Origin: a bacterium
Lineage (GTDB): Bacteria; Vulcanimicrobiota; Vulcanimicrobiia; Vulcanimicrobiales; Vulcanimicrobiaceae
NCBI GenBank assembly: GCA_021832345.1
Contig: JAKBKY010000008.1
Span: 1-64,000 of the forward strand
Direction: 5' to 3'
Length of the DNA stretch: 64,000 bases
Shown: positions 40,298 to 49,698 of the stretch, one piece after another
Layout of the letters: every line of letters begins with the position of its first letter
Numbering within the stretch: the first letter of the stretch is position 1
Notes under the pieces: generated by a model
Seen by the model: only the letters and a program-made list of their open reading frames with translations
Database searches by the model: none
Told to the model about the DNA's origin: nothing
Position numbers and translations under genes: made by a program

Positions 40298-41433
40298 GGC
40301 GGCGCCACGGAGACGGTCGTTCCACCGTAGATCTGGTGTTTGGGGTCGAGAATGCGAATCTTTACGCCGAACGTGAGGTCGGCGCGTTCGCCGGCCGTCT
40401 GCACGTCGTTGGGCGTAAACTGCGCGACGTCGTCGCGCTGTTCGACGAAGCCGTGGAAGGCGTGACCAGCCAGCGCGTCGGACGTCACCGTGACGCGGGT
40501 GCCGACCGCGAAGGCGGCAAGAAAACGTTGTGGGACGTAGATCCTGACGTACGGATTGCGTAAAGCATTCACGGTTGCCGCCGCGGCGCCCGGCGCGACG
40601 AGGTCGCCGGGGTGCAGATCGATGCTTTCGACGACGCCGTCGACCGGAGTCCGCACGACGGTTTCATCGAGCGCGACTCGCGCCCGCGCGACGTCGGCGC
40701 GTGCGATCGCGACGGCGGCGGATCCCTGCGCCAAACGTTCCGGACGCGCGCCGGCGCGCACGTACGCCGCCTGCGCCTGTGCCGCGCGCGCGCCGTACTC
40801 GTCGGCTCGCACGCCTCCCGGAACCGTGGCTCGCACGCGCCTCGCGCCCGCGCGCGCGCCTGCTAATCTCGATAGCGTCATCGCGTACTGTGCGCGCGCT
40901 GCGCGGTACGACGCTTGGGCGTTATCGAGCGTCTGCCGTGAAAGATCGCCGGTCTGCACCAGCGACGAGGTTCGCGCGAGCGTCTGCCGCGCGAGTGCGA
41001 GGGCCGCGCGCGCTTGCGACACCGCCGCTCCGGCATCGCGCACTTGCGCGCGTACGGCCGCCAACCGAGCGGCGGCGGCACCGGCGGTGGAGCGATAGAG
41101 CGCCGCAGCCTGCGCGGCTTGCGCCTGCGCTCGTGCGATCTCCGTGGAACGCGATCCCGCCTCCAACTCGGCCATCTGGGCGCGGGCCAACGCGAGGCGT
41201 CCCTGTGCGGCGTGCAGATCGGCACGCTGCGCACGATCGTCGAAGCGCACGATAATCTCGCCGGCGCGAACGCGCTCGCCCGCGCTCACCGCCACCTGCA
41301 CGACGCGACCTCCGGCGGTGCTCCCAATGCGCACCGACTCCGCGTGCACGACCCCGCTGAACGACGTTCCCGCGCGCGCTCCACACGCGGATAGCACCGC
41401 GACGACGACGAGCGTCAAGGCGCGCGCCCTCAA
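40294..41433 (-). CDS. HlyD-family membrane fusion lipoprotein (efflux)
   Basis: 379 residues from TTG 41433, chosen because it places a lipoprotein signal (ALTLVVVAVLSAC) at the start; an open frame continues to 41544, but with Arg-rich non-conserved residues. A first lipoyl half (GGRVVQVAVSAGERVRAGE) and a second (VRTPVDGVVESIDLHPGDLV) flank a long Ala/Arg/Gln coiled coil of about 180 residues, then a beta-barrel domain. It bridges the inner-membrane pump to the cell exterior, which suggests a diderm envelope (inference). Confidence 0.87.
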   Translation of the reverse strand: MRARALTLVVVAVLSACGARAGTSFSGVVHAESVRIGSTAGGRVVQVAVSAGERVRAGEIIVRFDDRAQRADLHAAQGRLALARAQMAELEAGSRSTEIARAQAQAAQAAALYRSTAGAAAARLAAVRAQVRDAGAAVSQARAALALARQTLARTSSLVQTGDLSRQTLDNAQASYRAARAQYAMTLSRLAGARAGARRVRATVPGGVRADEYGARAAQAQAAYVRAGARPERLAQGSAAVAIARADVARARVALDETVVRTPVDGVVESIDLHPGDLVAPGAAAATVNALRNPYVRIYVPQRFLAAFAVGTRVTVTSDALAGHAFHGFVEQRDDVAQFTPNDVQTAGERADLTFGVKIRILDPKHQIYGGTTVSVAPP

Positions 41434-41577
41434 TGGAGATTCCCCATACGGCCGGCCTTTTCGACTCCGGATTGTCGCTCTCCGGTCGCGACCATAGCGA
41501 ACTTGCCGATGACGCGCAGCAACGGCGCGCTCATCCGAATGCACCGTACGAGCGACCTCGGCAGTGCTAAAGGTGCC

Positions 41578-42543
41578 CTAAACGTGGTCGGTAGCCCAAA
41601 CGCCGTCGCAGTCACTCGGCGCGGTCGCGCTCTCGATGAGGCGCTGCCCCTGCGGTGTCAGTGCTGTGGCCATCAGGATCGCACTCTTTCGGCGGTGCAC
41701 CGAAGCACGGGGCAGCAGCCGGCGAGCGCCGTCCGGTGGGAGCCACCCGACGACTCGGCGCAGATCGCCGGCAGCCGCTCGTAACAGTGGGCCAACCAGG
41801 CCGGCATGCTCCGCATCGAACCCAAACTCATCGACGACATAGGCATCGCGTCGTGCCATGCGGACCCCGAGCACGTAGGCGCCGATCTCTTCACCCGTGC
41901 GTAGCGCCAGGCACGTGGCCGTGCCGTGCGGATGCTGGGATTCGTGCTCGTTGCGCAGACGGATCCACCCCCAGACGCTCGCGCTGCGCTCGAAGCCCCA
42001 TGGTCGAAGCCGCTCGCGTCGTGCGAACATTCGCTCGATGGCGGGCCAATCGCGTGTCGCGATCTGCGCAACCTCAATGCGCTGCGGTGGCAGGGCATCC
42101 GACCGAAAGGAGAAGCTGCGTGAGGGCAGCTCGCGCAAACCGATCGCCGCATAGAACGCCGGGTGAATATCCGAGAAGAGATAGGCAAGATCGTACCCGT
42201 CTTCTCCGGCTCGATCCAAAGCGGTGGCCAGCATCGTTCGGCCATAACCACGCCCACGATACTCCGGGACGGTGAAGACGGCTCCGATGCCCATCGCTTT
42301 GAGGCGTCTCCGTTCATGGTGAATCGTGCGCTCGTAGCGCTTGAACGAACCCACGAGCGTCGAGCCGTCATACCACCCAAAGGTGCGATACCAGCGCCTT
42401 CCGTACGGCGAGTGCGCAAGTTCGAGCGTGTGTCGGACATAGGTTGCGAGATCGCGCGCCCCCGCCCAGAGCTCCTGGGTGAGCGGGAGTACTTGGTTCG
42501 CGTAGGCGTCCGGGGGAAGCAGGACGAGGCGCGGCACGGTCAC
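41578..42543 (-). CDS. GNAT-family N-acetyltransferase
   Basis: 321 residues from GTG 42543, which overlaps the helicase stop (GTGA). The acetyl-CoA motif A lies in GAVFTVPEYRGRGYGRTMLA (about residues 95-114), preceded by FKRYERTIHHERRRLKAMG and followed by DLAYLFSDIHPAFYAAIGL. The second half (about 160 residues) resembles a degenerate second GNAT repeat as in Eis-like enzymes, without a clear motif. The acetylated target is unknown. The next gene leftwards is 144 bp away. Confidence 0.85.
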   Translation of the reverse strand: MTVPRLVLLPPDAYANQVLPLTQELWAGARDLATYVRHTLELAHSPYGRRWYRTFGWYDGSTLVGSFKRYERTIHHERRRLKAMGIGAVFTVPEYRGRGYGRTMLATALDRAGEDGYDLAYLFSDIHPAFYAAIGLRELPSRSFSFRSDALPPQRIEVAQIATRDWPAIERMFARRERLRPWGFERSASVWGWIRLRNEHESQHPHGTATCLALRTGEEIGAYVLGVRMARRDAYVVDEFGFDAEHAGLVGPLLRAAAGDLRRVVGWLPPDGARRLLPRASVHRRKSAILMATALTPQGQRLIESATAPSDCDGVWATDHV

Positions 42544-44585
42544 CGAAGCTCCTGCAAGAACTCCGGTGCGCTCACGCCCCTGGTCGGCTTGCCGGAGGCG
42601 GTGATGAGCGTGCTCGTTTTGGCTCGCGAGCACGCCAGCAGAAAGGCCGCACGTTCGGCCTCATTGTAACGGTCACGAGTTCCGTTCTTATACATGTAGT
42701 AGCTGAACTTCGCGGTGCGCGCGTTGCCGGCATCGCCGACGTTCTCACGGGCGATCATGCCGAGCTGTGGACTAAAGAGAAAGCCGTCCGGAGCGTACCA
42801 GCGCGGGAAGATGCCCGGCTGCACGGCGGCGATCACCACGTGTTCGAAGGTGCATCCAAGCGTTGCGCCGACATCGGTGATCCTGACGGCCTGCTCCTCA
42901 TCAGGGAGCACGGTCACGGTACTCCCCCTGCGTTGCTCGATCTCTTCGAGAAGATCGCCGAGGGTCGCGCCGGGCCTGCGTGTTTCGAATCCTTCGATAT
43001 ACCGTAGGAGCAAGGCTAAGATGCGTCCTTGGGCGCGCGCCGGTGCGCTATTCGCCTCACCTACTCGCGCGAGACCCGCATTCCATGCGTTGCGCGCCAG
43101 CATGCGTAAAGGCCGGTAGGCGAGGTCATGCAAGCCGGTCTTCCGCAGGTTGCGCAAGCGTTCCAGAGCCCGGCGCGCAAAGGCAGAGAGCTGCGCATCT
43201 TGCGTGCCTCGTAGCACGTTCCAGCCCAGGCGAAGATCGCGCTGGGCATCCCGGCGCGATGCGCGAGGATGAGACGGTGCGCCCCCAAAGAGAGCCGTCT
43301 GACCGTCGGCCGGCTCCGCACAGAGGAGTGCCAAGCTTGCGTCGTTCAACCCAAAGGCGGGCGCGCTCAAGGTTCGCAGCAGATAGTCGTGGCGAAACGG
43401 GTCCCAAATGTTCCAAAGAACGGCGATCGCATCGAGCGCCCGCGGGTCGTCAAAGAGAGCAAGATCCCCTACCGGGCAGACGGGGATGCCTGCCTCAAGG
43501 AGTGCTTGCTCGAAGAGCGTGGCGACGTCGAGCGAACGTAGGATCACGGCGATCTCTCGTGGTGCGCAGCCCGCATCGATCAAGTCTCGCACGTGCGCGG
43601 CGACGACCGCAGCTTCGTCCCGCGGCGTCGCCTCACGTCGCACTGCTCTGCTCGTTCGCCGTGAAGGCGGCTCGAGCGTTAGACGATCGTTGGAGTCGCT
43701 GAAGACCCGGGCGCCAACTGCTCCGCGAAAGCCGGCTGCGCCGCACTCCGGATTCCCGGCAAGCGTAATTGCGTCGTCGCCAAAGAGCGCGCGTAGGAAG
43801 CCGAGTTGACCGGCGGTCAGCTCGTGAGCATCGTCCACGAATGCTGCGGCATACTTCTCGCGTTGCGCTTGACCGAGAGTGCGGTCGGCGGCGTGCGCAG
43901 CGGCTTCCAGAAGAATGTCGCGCGTGGAAAGGCGTTGCGTACGCAGCGCCGCGGCGAGGTCGGCACGATAGAGCCCGGCCAGAATCTTGACGAGGTCCAC
44001 CTCGCGGCGGTACTGGCGGCGCAGTTCATCCGCGTCAACATTGAGCGAAGCGTGGTGCTCGCGTTTGGTGTAGCGTAGGAGCTCAGGGTGGGAGAAGTTG
44101 GGCGGGTTTGCGTAGAACGTCGCCGCTCCCGAAAGTGCGCTCTGCGTGAATGCATCGGGACCGATCCCTGCCTCACGCAGTTTACACGCAAGCCGATAGG
44201 CGCTTGTGAGAAACCGCCTTGGCGTGCGTAGGCCGGGGACCTCCGGATCGATCTCTCCACTTTGAAGCTCCGGCCACTGCAGATCGACCAGCGGTTGTGC
44301 AGCGTCGAGGAAGCGTTGTTGCGCGCCGACTTCGTCGAGGCGTTCCGGCATGGGCAGTCCACGAACTCGCGCAGTCTCGCAGAGAAGGTCATAGGCCACG
44401 TCATCGAGCGAGGCTACCACCACATCGTTCATAGCGGCCAGCCGCCGAGCGAGGATCGCGAGGGCAGTGGGCACGGGAGAGGTCACCAACAGGACGCCGG
44501 CCGGTGTGCTGCGGCGGGCGGCTTCGATTCGTTCGATCAGTGCGGTTGTCTTGCCGCAGGCGTGCGGTCCGAGTATCGTTCTCAT
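42540..44585 (-). CDS. UvrD/AddB-like helicase half
   Basis: 681 residues of superfamily 1 type. An unusual Walker A, GPHACGKT (residues 6-13), starts almost at the N-terminus; Walker B-like AAFVDDAHELT is at about 250; PDEEQAVRITDVGATLGCTF and FLLACSRAKTSTLI are at motif V/VI positions. It lacks the nuclease domain that AddB carries. The nuclease is encoded directly upstream with a 4-nt overlap, so the two probably act as one split helicase-nuclease in double-strand break repair. No AddA partner is in the window. Confidence 0.82.
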   Translation of the reverse strand: MRTILGPHACGKTTALIERIEAARRSTPAGVLLVTSPVPTALAILARRLAAMNDVVVASLDDVAYDLLCETARVRGLPMPERLDEVGAQQRFLDAAQPLVDLQWPELQSGEIDPEVPGLRTPRRFLTSAYRLACKLREAGIGPDAFTQSALSGAATFYANPPNFSHPELLRYTKREHHASLNVDADELRRQYRREVDLVKILAGLYRADLAAALRTQRLSTRDILLEAAAHAADRTLGQAQREKYAAAFVDDAHELTAGQLGFLRALFGDDAITLAGNPECGAAGFRGAVGARVFSDSNDRLTLEPPSRRTSRAVRREATPRDEAAVVAAHVRDLIDAGCAPREIAVILRSLDVATLFEQALLEAGIPVCPVGDLALFDDPRALDAIAVLWNIWDPFRHDYLLRTLSAPAFGLNDASLALLCAEPADGQTALFGGAPSHPRASRRDAQRDLRLGWNVLRGTQDAQLSAFARRALERLRNLRKTGLHDLAYRPLRMLARNAWNAGLARVGEANSAPARAQGRILALLLRYIEGFETRRPGATLGDLLEEIEQRRGSTVTVLPDEEQAVRITDVGATLGCTFEHVVIAAVQPGIFPRWYAPDGFLFSPQLGMIARENVGDAGNARTAKFSYYMYKNGTRDRYNEAERAAFLLACSRAKTSTLITASGKPTRGVSAPEFLQELR

Positions 44586-45880
44586 CGTCCGAAGCGCTCA
44601 CCGGCCGCCGCCGGACGGTTGTTACAGGCGGTTGCGTAGGCGCAGTACGTACATGCGGCGGGATCGCCGGCTACGGGGAAGTACTCGATCGTATTCGACG
44701 AGAGCCGCGCGCAGATGTCGATCATGGCGTCGCGGGCGGCTTGGAGCTCCTCGATCGAGATCGTCCCCCTGCGCTCGCCTGCCTTACGCGCAGAGGCTTC
44801 TTGAGGGAGGCTACCGACGACGAGTTCGATCGGATGGATCTCCTCGCGGGCGTCCTTGAGCGGAATCAAGGCCAAGCGCTGAACCCGATCGCCCGCTTGG
44901 GTGCGTGCCCAGTAATAAAAGGGGAGTTGGAACTCAACGAAGCGGCGGATCTTCTCTCGATACTCCGCAGCGCTCTGCGCGATGTTCCCCGTCTTGTAGT
45001 CCAGGATGGAGATATCGCCGGTTGCCTCGTCGCGATCCACCCGATCGATGAATCCGATAAAGGCATACCCGTCGAGATCGAGCGCTACTGGAAGCTCTCG
45101 GCCGACCACGGAGAAGGGTGCGCTTCGTGCTTGCTCTACTAACCAGGTCACGTATCGCTGGGCGGTGCGCTGCGCTCGACGCCTCTGGAGTTCGAGTTCG
45201 ACGGCGGTCTCGAACTCGGCGGCAGAGCGATGAAACGCGTTCGCGACATCGTCGGCGATGCGCCGGCGCATGGCGGGTTCCTCATCGGCGGACGGCTGTA
45301 CGAACACCTCGTGGAATGCCTCCAGGGCAGCGTGAAAGGCGGTTCCGTAGGTTGAGGCCGAGGAAGCCGGATCTTCGACGGCACCGCAAGCGTAGCGATA
45401 GAACCATTTGCGCGGGCATTCGGCGTAGGCGTTGAGCGCCGAGGCACTAAAGGAACCGCGACGGCCGGGAACACCTGTGGGTTCTTCGCGCGCAGACGCG
45501 GGCGCCGGCACAAGGTCGTCATCCATTGCTTCGGTTGCGGCGAGGTGCGGCGTGCGCGGGAAGAGTTGCCCGGCAAGTGCCGACAACGCCGCCTCGTCGG
45601 CGCCGGTTTGCGTCGCTTCACGCAGGTGGCGGAGGCTCGCAGCGAAGCGGTGCAGGGCGGCGCGCTCTTCAAATGAGAGCGCGATGCGGTCGTGGGCGAT
45701 GGCCTGGAGCAGATCGCCGCCTGCCGCCAGCTTTCCGTAGGCGACGGCAACATCGTGGTCGACCCCGGAGTGTACGGAGAGGAGCAGGTGCAACACCAGC
45801 GTATCGCTTGGCGTACGGCACCAATGGAGGAGCTGCGCGTAGAACTCTCCTGCGAGGCAATCTTCGGGCACGGCGCACAT
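44582..45880 (-). CDS. PD-(D/E)XK nuclease with Fe-S staple (AddB C-terminal-like)
   Basis: 432 residues. The nuclease domain begins near 145: LNAYAECPRKWFYRYACG (first Cys), GTAFHAALEAFHE, then GFIDRVDRDEATGDISILDY with KTGN giving the Asp-x(n)-Asp-Tyr-Lys core, and QLPFYYWA. Near the C-terminus CTYCAYATAC supplies three further Cys (C-X2-C-X5-C); with the early Cys they form the 4Fe-4S staple known from AddB and Cas4. The first 140 residues are helical and resemble a helicase segment. ATG overlaps by 4 nt with the helicase gene. Divergent from ubiX by 52 bp. Confidence 0.85.
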   Translation of the reverse strand: MCAVPEDCLAGEFYAQLLHWCRTPSDTLVLHLLLSVHSGVDHDVAVAYGKLAAGGDLLQAIAHDRIALSFEERAALHRFAASLRHLREATQTGADEAALSALAGQLFPRTPHLAATEAMDDDLVPAPASAREEPTGVPGRRGSFSASALNAYAECPRKWFYRYACGAVEDPASSASTYGTAFHAALEAFHEVFVQPSADEEPAMRRRIADDVANAFHRSAAEFETAVELELQRRRAQRTAQRYVTWLVEQARSAPFSVVGRELPVALDLDGYAFIGFIDRVDRDEATGDISILDYKTGNIAQSAAEYREKIRRFVEFQLPFYYWARTQAGDRVQRLALIPLKDAREEIHPIELVVGSLPQEASARKAGERRGTISIEELQAARDAMIDICARLSSNTIEYFPVAGDPAACTYCAYATACNNRPAAAGERFGR

Positions 45881-45932
45881 CGTTTTAGAGCCGGAACCAG
45901 GCGCCCCTTCTTGCGAGGTCTAAGAGCCGCTC

Positions 45933-46502
45933 ATGCGGCGAATCATCATCGGCATCTCCGGTGCCAGCGGCAGTGCGTACGGGCACATGGCCCTGCAGGC
46001 GCTGCGAGCCATCGGTGGAGTTGAGACGCATCTGGTCCTCACCCAGTCCGCCCGGCGCACCATCGAGCTTGAGACCGATATGACCGGCGACGACTTTGAG
46101 TCGCTGGCAGACGTCACCTATCGCGACGACGACATGGCGGCGGCGATCTCGAGCGGATCGTTCCTTACCGACGGAATGCTCATCATGCCCTGCTCGATGA
46201 AGAGCGCGGCAGCGATCGCGTATTCGCTCAACTCCAATCTACTCGTACGTGCAGCCGACGTCTGCTTGAAGGAGAAGCGCCGCTTGGTGTTAGCGGTGCG
46301 TGAGACCCCTCTTCATCTTGGGCATCTGCGTACGCTGACGCAGTTGGCCGAGATGGGAGCGACCATCCTGCCGCCCGTTCCGGCGATGTATGCCGCACCC
46401 CAGAGCGTCGACGACATCCTTGCGCACACCGTGGGGAAGGCGCTGGATCAATTCGCGATTCCAAACGAACTCTTCCGGCGCTGGCGCTCTCCCGCGCTCT
46501 AA
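45933..46502 (+). CDS. ubiX: flavin prenyltransferase UbiX
   Basis: 189 residues. Makes the prenylated FMN cofactor needed by UbiD-type decarboxylases. GISGASGSAYGHMALQAL at the N-terminus is the FMN-binding signature; later LIMPCSMKSAAAIAYS, KEKRRLVLAVRETPLHLGHL and PPVPAMYAAPQSVDD are diagnostic. No ubiD is adjacent, so its client enzyme lies elsewhere. Faces the convergent acyl-CoA synthetase gene with 52 bp between. Confidence 0.95.
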   Translation: MRRIIIGISGASGSAYGHMALQALRAIGGVETHLVLTQSARRTIELETDMTGDDFESLADVTYRDDDMAAAISSGSFLTDGMLIMPCSMKSAAAIAYSLNSNLLVRAADVCLKEKRRLVLAVRETPLHLGHLRTLTQLAEMGATILPPVPAMYAAPQSVDDILAHTVGKALDQFAIPNELFRRWRSPAL

Positions 46503-46554
46503 CAGATTGCGGGGGAAATCCCGCGACCTGCTAAGGCGCCTCGCGGTCGACCGT

Positions 46555-48024
46555 TCAGGGCGCCGAGAGACGCGCTCGCAGGGCCGGCTTATCCACTTTG
46601 CCCATCGCGTTGCGCGGCAGTGCGTCGAGGATGTAGAACTCTTTGGGGATCTTGAAGCTTGCGAGACGCGAACGCAAGTCGGCCAGAAGGCCGGCGGTTT
46701 CAAACGGCGCCGCTTCGAGGAAGGCCACCGGCACTTCACCGCGCAGGTCGTCGGGGCGTCCGACCACAGCGCAGGCGCGAACGTTGCTCCACGCTTCGAT
46801 CGCCTCCTCAACCTCGCGGGGGTAGACGTTGAATCCGCCGGTGATGATGAGCTCCTTGGCGCGCCCGACGATGCGATAGACATCGTGCTCGGTATCGTAG
46901 TGCGCGAGGTCGCCGCTACGATACCAGCTCGTCCCGGTTTCATCGACGATGAGCGCTGCCGCAGTGGCTTCGGGGCGCTCCCAGTACCCCGAGAAGAGGT
47001 TGGGCCCAGCTACGAGCAACTCGCCGGTCTCGCCCGGCGGCAGCGGCATGCCGCCGGGCGCAACGACGCGCACGCGTACGCCTGGGAAAGGGATGCCCAC
47101 CGAGCCCGCGATACGAGGTCCACCGTAGCGGTTGCCCAGCGCAAATCCAAACTCGGTAGCGCCGTAGCGCTCCAGGATCGAGCTGCCGAAACGCTCGTAA
47201 AACGCCCGATGGATCGCCGGTGAGAGGGCCGCCGATCCGCAGACGAAGAGCCGAAGCGGCGCATAGGTTCGCGAACCGGCATGCTCGAGCAGTCGCGCAT
47301 ACATCGTCGGGACTCCGAAGAACATACTGACTCGTTCACTCTCGAAGGTGGCGAGTACGCGCTGCGCGTCGAAGCGCTCGTGCAGGACCGTGCGCGCGCC
47401 TGCGGCGAGCGCGCAGGTTAGGCCGGCAACCAAACCATGAATGTGAAAGAGCGGCAGGCTGAGCAACAGCGTGTCGTCGGCTTGCCAACGCCAGGTGCTG
47501 ATCAACTGCGCCGCGATTGCGGCCAGCGCGCCGTGCGAGAGCATGGCGCCCTTGCTGCGTCCGGTCGTCCCGCTGGTGTAGACGATCAACGCGATCTCGT
47601 CGGCCTGCCGGCTGAGAACCGGAATCGGGTGAATGGTTTCGTCGTCTGCCCAAGCCTCGATCTGCGAGATGTCGACGCTCCGGCAGTGCACTTGCGCCTG
47701 TGTGAACTCCGCGACGACGCTGGGCGAGACGATGACGATCGCCGGTCGCGCATCCCGAAGAAGATGCGCCAGATCGTTACGCCGATAGAGCACGTTGGCG
47801 GGAACGGCGATCGCCCCGAGGCGCAGTGCGGCAAGGAAAGCATAGACGAATCCAAGGCGATTCTCGGAGTAGATGCAGATACGGTCTCCCGCAGCCAGTC
47901 CCAGCGTCTGCAGTCGTGCCGCCACGCGCCGTGCGCCCAGATGCAGCCGGCGATAGGTGATCTCGTTGAGGGCGAGTGCCTCGGCGCGATCGGCTAGGGC
48001 CCCGTCCCAGAGGTCGACGATCAT
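46555..48024 (-). CDS. acyl-CoA synthetase (AMP-forming), malonyl-CoA ligase-like
   Basis: 489 residues. P-loop-like VYTSGTTGRSKGAMLSHG, then FGVPTMYARLLEH, YGATEFGFALGN, SGDLAHYDTEHDVYRIVGR and the catalytic Lys segment PRNAMGKVDKPAL near the C-terminus. GTVG-like AGSVGIPFPGVRVRV suggests a MatB/short-acid ligase, but the acid cannot be assigned. The ATG overlaps the nucleotidyltransferase stop (ATGA). In the ispE unit it is the last gene. Confidence 0.9.
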   Translation of the reverse strand: MIVDLWDGALADRAEALALNEITYRRLHLGARRVAARLQTLGLAAGDRICIYSENRLGFVYAFLAALRLGAIAVPANVLYRRNDLAHLLRDARPAIVIVSPSVVAEFTQAQVHCRSVDISQIEAWADDETIHPIPVLSRQADEIALIVYTSGTTGRSKGAMLSHGALAAIAAQLISTWRWQADDTLLLSLPLFHIHGLVAGLTCALAAGARTVLHERFDAQRVLATFESERVSMFFGVPTMYARLLEHAGSRTYAPLRLFVCGSAALSPAIHRAFYERFGSSILERYGATEFGFALGNRYGGPRIAGSVGIPFPGVRVRVVAPGGMPLPPGETGELLVAGPNLFSGYWERPEATAAALIVDETGTSWYRSGDLAHYDTEHDVYRIVGRAKELIITGGFNVYPREVEEAIEAWSNVRACAVVGRPDDLRGEVPVAFLEAAPFETAGLLADLRSRLASFKIPKEFYILDALPRNAMGKVDKPALRARLSAP

Positions 48025-48767
48025 CGAAGCAGACGTTCGGCGAGAGCGACGTCGCTGACCCGATCCACGTTGACGGCGCTCTGGGCGTAGGGCGAGACGA
48101 CCGCCCGGACGGGTGCGCCCAGGATGACGCCGGCACGGGCCTGCGCTTGGTCGATGCGCAGCCGGCCGAGAGCGAAGCGCAGGAGAACGTCGTAGCCGAA
48201 GAGCGAGGCCAGGCGAAACGGATTCTTGCGGGCTGCACCGAGTCGCTCGATCGAGCGTTCCAGCGCCGGGAAGACCCGAGGGCGCAGCGCCATCAATCCG
48301 CCGCCGCAGAACGTGCCTTCACGCAGACGCGCCCAAGTATGAGGGACCTGCGGGTAAGCAGCCAGATGAACGCGCTTCTCCACGCAGCCGTACCACAGAT
48401 CCGCTTCATCGCTACGGACGCGCGAGATAAAATCTTCGACGACCTCCGGCGTGAGCAGCGGAAGATCGGAGGCGGTAAGCAGGACGATCTCATCGGGTGG
48501 GAGGCCCTCGAGTCCGTTGCGTAGGCTTGTGCGAATCTGCCTGCCGTCCGCCCGCAGCTCGTCAGCCAGACCCAGGCACGGCTCTGCGTGAGCCGTCGCG
48601 GGAGCGACCACGATGATCTTCTCGATGCTCGGTGTTGCGCGTAGCGCTTGTAGCACTCGTTCGACCAGCGGGATGCCGCCGATCGGCAGGAAGGCCTTAT
48701 TTGGGATACCGGCAGCCAGCGCCGCAACGGCGTCGGGTGGTCCGCCTGCTAGGACAACGACGTGCAT
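48021..48767 (-). CDS. nucleotidyltransferase (NTP_transf_3/MobA-like)
   Basis: 248 residues from ATG 48767. The glycosyltransferase-like nucleotide fold starts VVVLAGG and continues NKAFLPIGGIPLVERVLQAL with the conserved Lys; VLLTASDLPLLTPE holds the metal Asp. It resembles MobA/IspD/GlmU N-domains but matches none closely. It overlaps ispE by 19 nt, so a role in the isoprenoid or a cell-surface sugar pathway is possible. The larger open frame to 49283 is a shadow of ispE. Confidence 0.85.
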   Translation of the reverse strand: MHVVVLAGGPPDAVAALAAGIPNKAFLPIGGIPLVERVLQALRATPSIEKIIVVAPATAHAEPCLGLADELRADGRQIRTSLRNGLEGLPPDEIVLLTASDLPLLTPEVVEDFISRVRSDEADLWYGCVEKRVHLAAYPQVPHTWARLREGTFCGGGLMALRPRVFPALERSIERLGAARKNPFRLASLFGYDVLLRFALGRLRIDQAQARAGVILGAPVRAVVSPYAQSAVNVDRVSDVALAERLLR

Positions 48768-49645
48768 CGGTGGATCTGCCAAGCGGGGGTGGCGCGGAAG
48801 CGAGTTTGAAAGCGACGATAGCCGGCCGGCAGCATGAGGCGCTCTGCCAGGAGCGCGATCTCGTGCTCGTCCGGCGCTAGGGCGAAGACGCACGAACCCG
48901 AGCCCGTCAGGATGGGATTGGTCGCGCCCGCTCGGCGCAGTGCCGCAAGCGCCACGGCTACCGCCGGTGTGCGGGCGCTCACCACGCCGGTGAAATCGTT
49001 TTGGAGCACTGCTTGGAGGGCGTCGAAATCGGCCCGCTGGAGCGCTTGGAGCGCCTGGAGCGAACTCGAATTGCGGCGTAGCCGCGATCCGAACTCGCCG
49101 CGATCGAGCGCAGCGTAGGCATCGGCGGTCGAGATGCCCTCCGGCGGTTTGACGAGCAATGCGTGCCACGACGGAAGGGTGCCGACCGGCGTGACGCGCG
49201 CGCCCGTCCCTTCGACGAGTGCGCCGGTTTCGCAGAGGAAGAAGGGCACGTCGGAGCCTAGACGCGCTGCCAGGGAGAGCCAATCGCGCTTGAGCCCTGC
49301 TCCCAAGTGACCGGCCATGGCCGCCAACAGCACCGCCGCCGCATCGCTCGATCCCCCGCCGAGGCCGGCTTGCCTGGGGATACGCTTGCGTAGCGCGAGG
49401 CGCACGTTACGCGTGGGCGGTGCGATACTCTCAAAAGCGCGGACGGCGAGGTTCTCCTCGCCTGCCAGCGCCGGATCGTCGCAATCGAAGGAGAAGCCCT
49501 CGGCCGAGCGTTCGAGCTGTAGTTCGTCGGCAAGTTCAAGCGGAACCATCAGGCTGCGCAGCGTGTGGTAGCCGTCGGCTCGCCGCCCGAGCACTTCGAG
49601 CGTGAGGTTCAGCTTTGCAGGCGCGCGCAGCAGCGTGGGCAACAT
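48749..49645 (-). CDS. ispE: 4-diphosphocytidyl-2-C-methyl-D-erythritol kinase
   Basis: 298 residues from ATG 49645; the open frame to 49765 has no family residues. Fourth enzyme of the MEP isoprenoid pathway. GHMP-kinase motifs: RAPAKLNLTLEVLGRRADGYH, ATP-binding PRQAGLGGGSSDAAAVL and TNPILTGSGSCVFAL. Divergent from the glycosidase gene by 53 bp. The C-terminal bases are shared with the nucleotidyltransferase start. Confidence 0.95.
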   Translation of the reverse strand: MLPTLLRAPAKLNLTLEVLGRRADGYHTLRSLMVPLELADELQLERSAEGFSFDCDDPALAGEENLAVRAFESIAPPTRNVRLALRKRIPRQAGLGGGSSDAAAVLLAAMAGHLGAGLKRDWLSLAARLGSDVPFFLCETGALVEGTGARVTPVGTLPSWHALLVKPPEGISTADAYAALDRGEFGSRLRRNSSSLQALQALQRADFDALQAVLQNDFTGVVSARTPAVAVALAALRRAGATNPILTGSGSCVFALAPDEHEIALLAERLMLPAGYRRFQTRFRATPAWQIHRCTSLS

Positions 49646-49698
49646 CGTGGCTCGTTTAGCAGAGAGGGGCCGCTCCTCCTTGAGCGTACAGGGAGCGC

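Noticed and set aside
38217-41433. Efflux cassette as a horizontally acquired island
   Set aside because: No flanking repeats, integrase or tRNA; composition is similarly GC-rich to its surroundings by eye.
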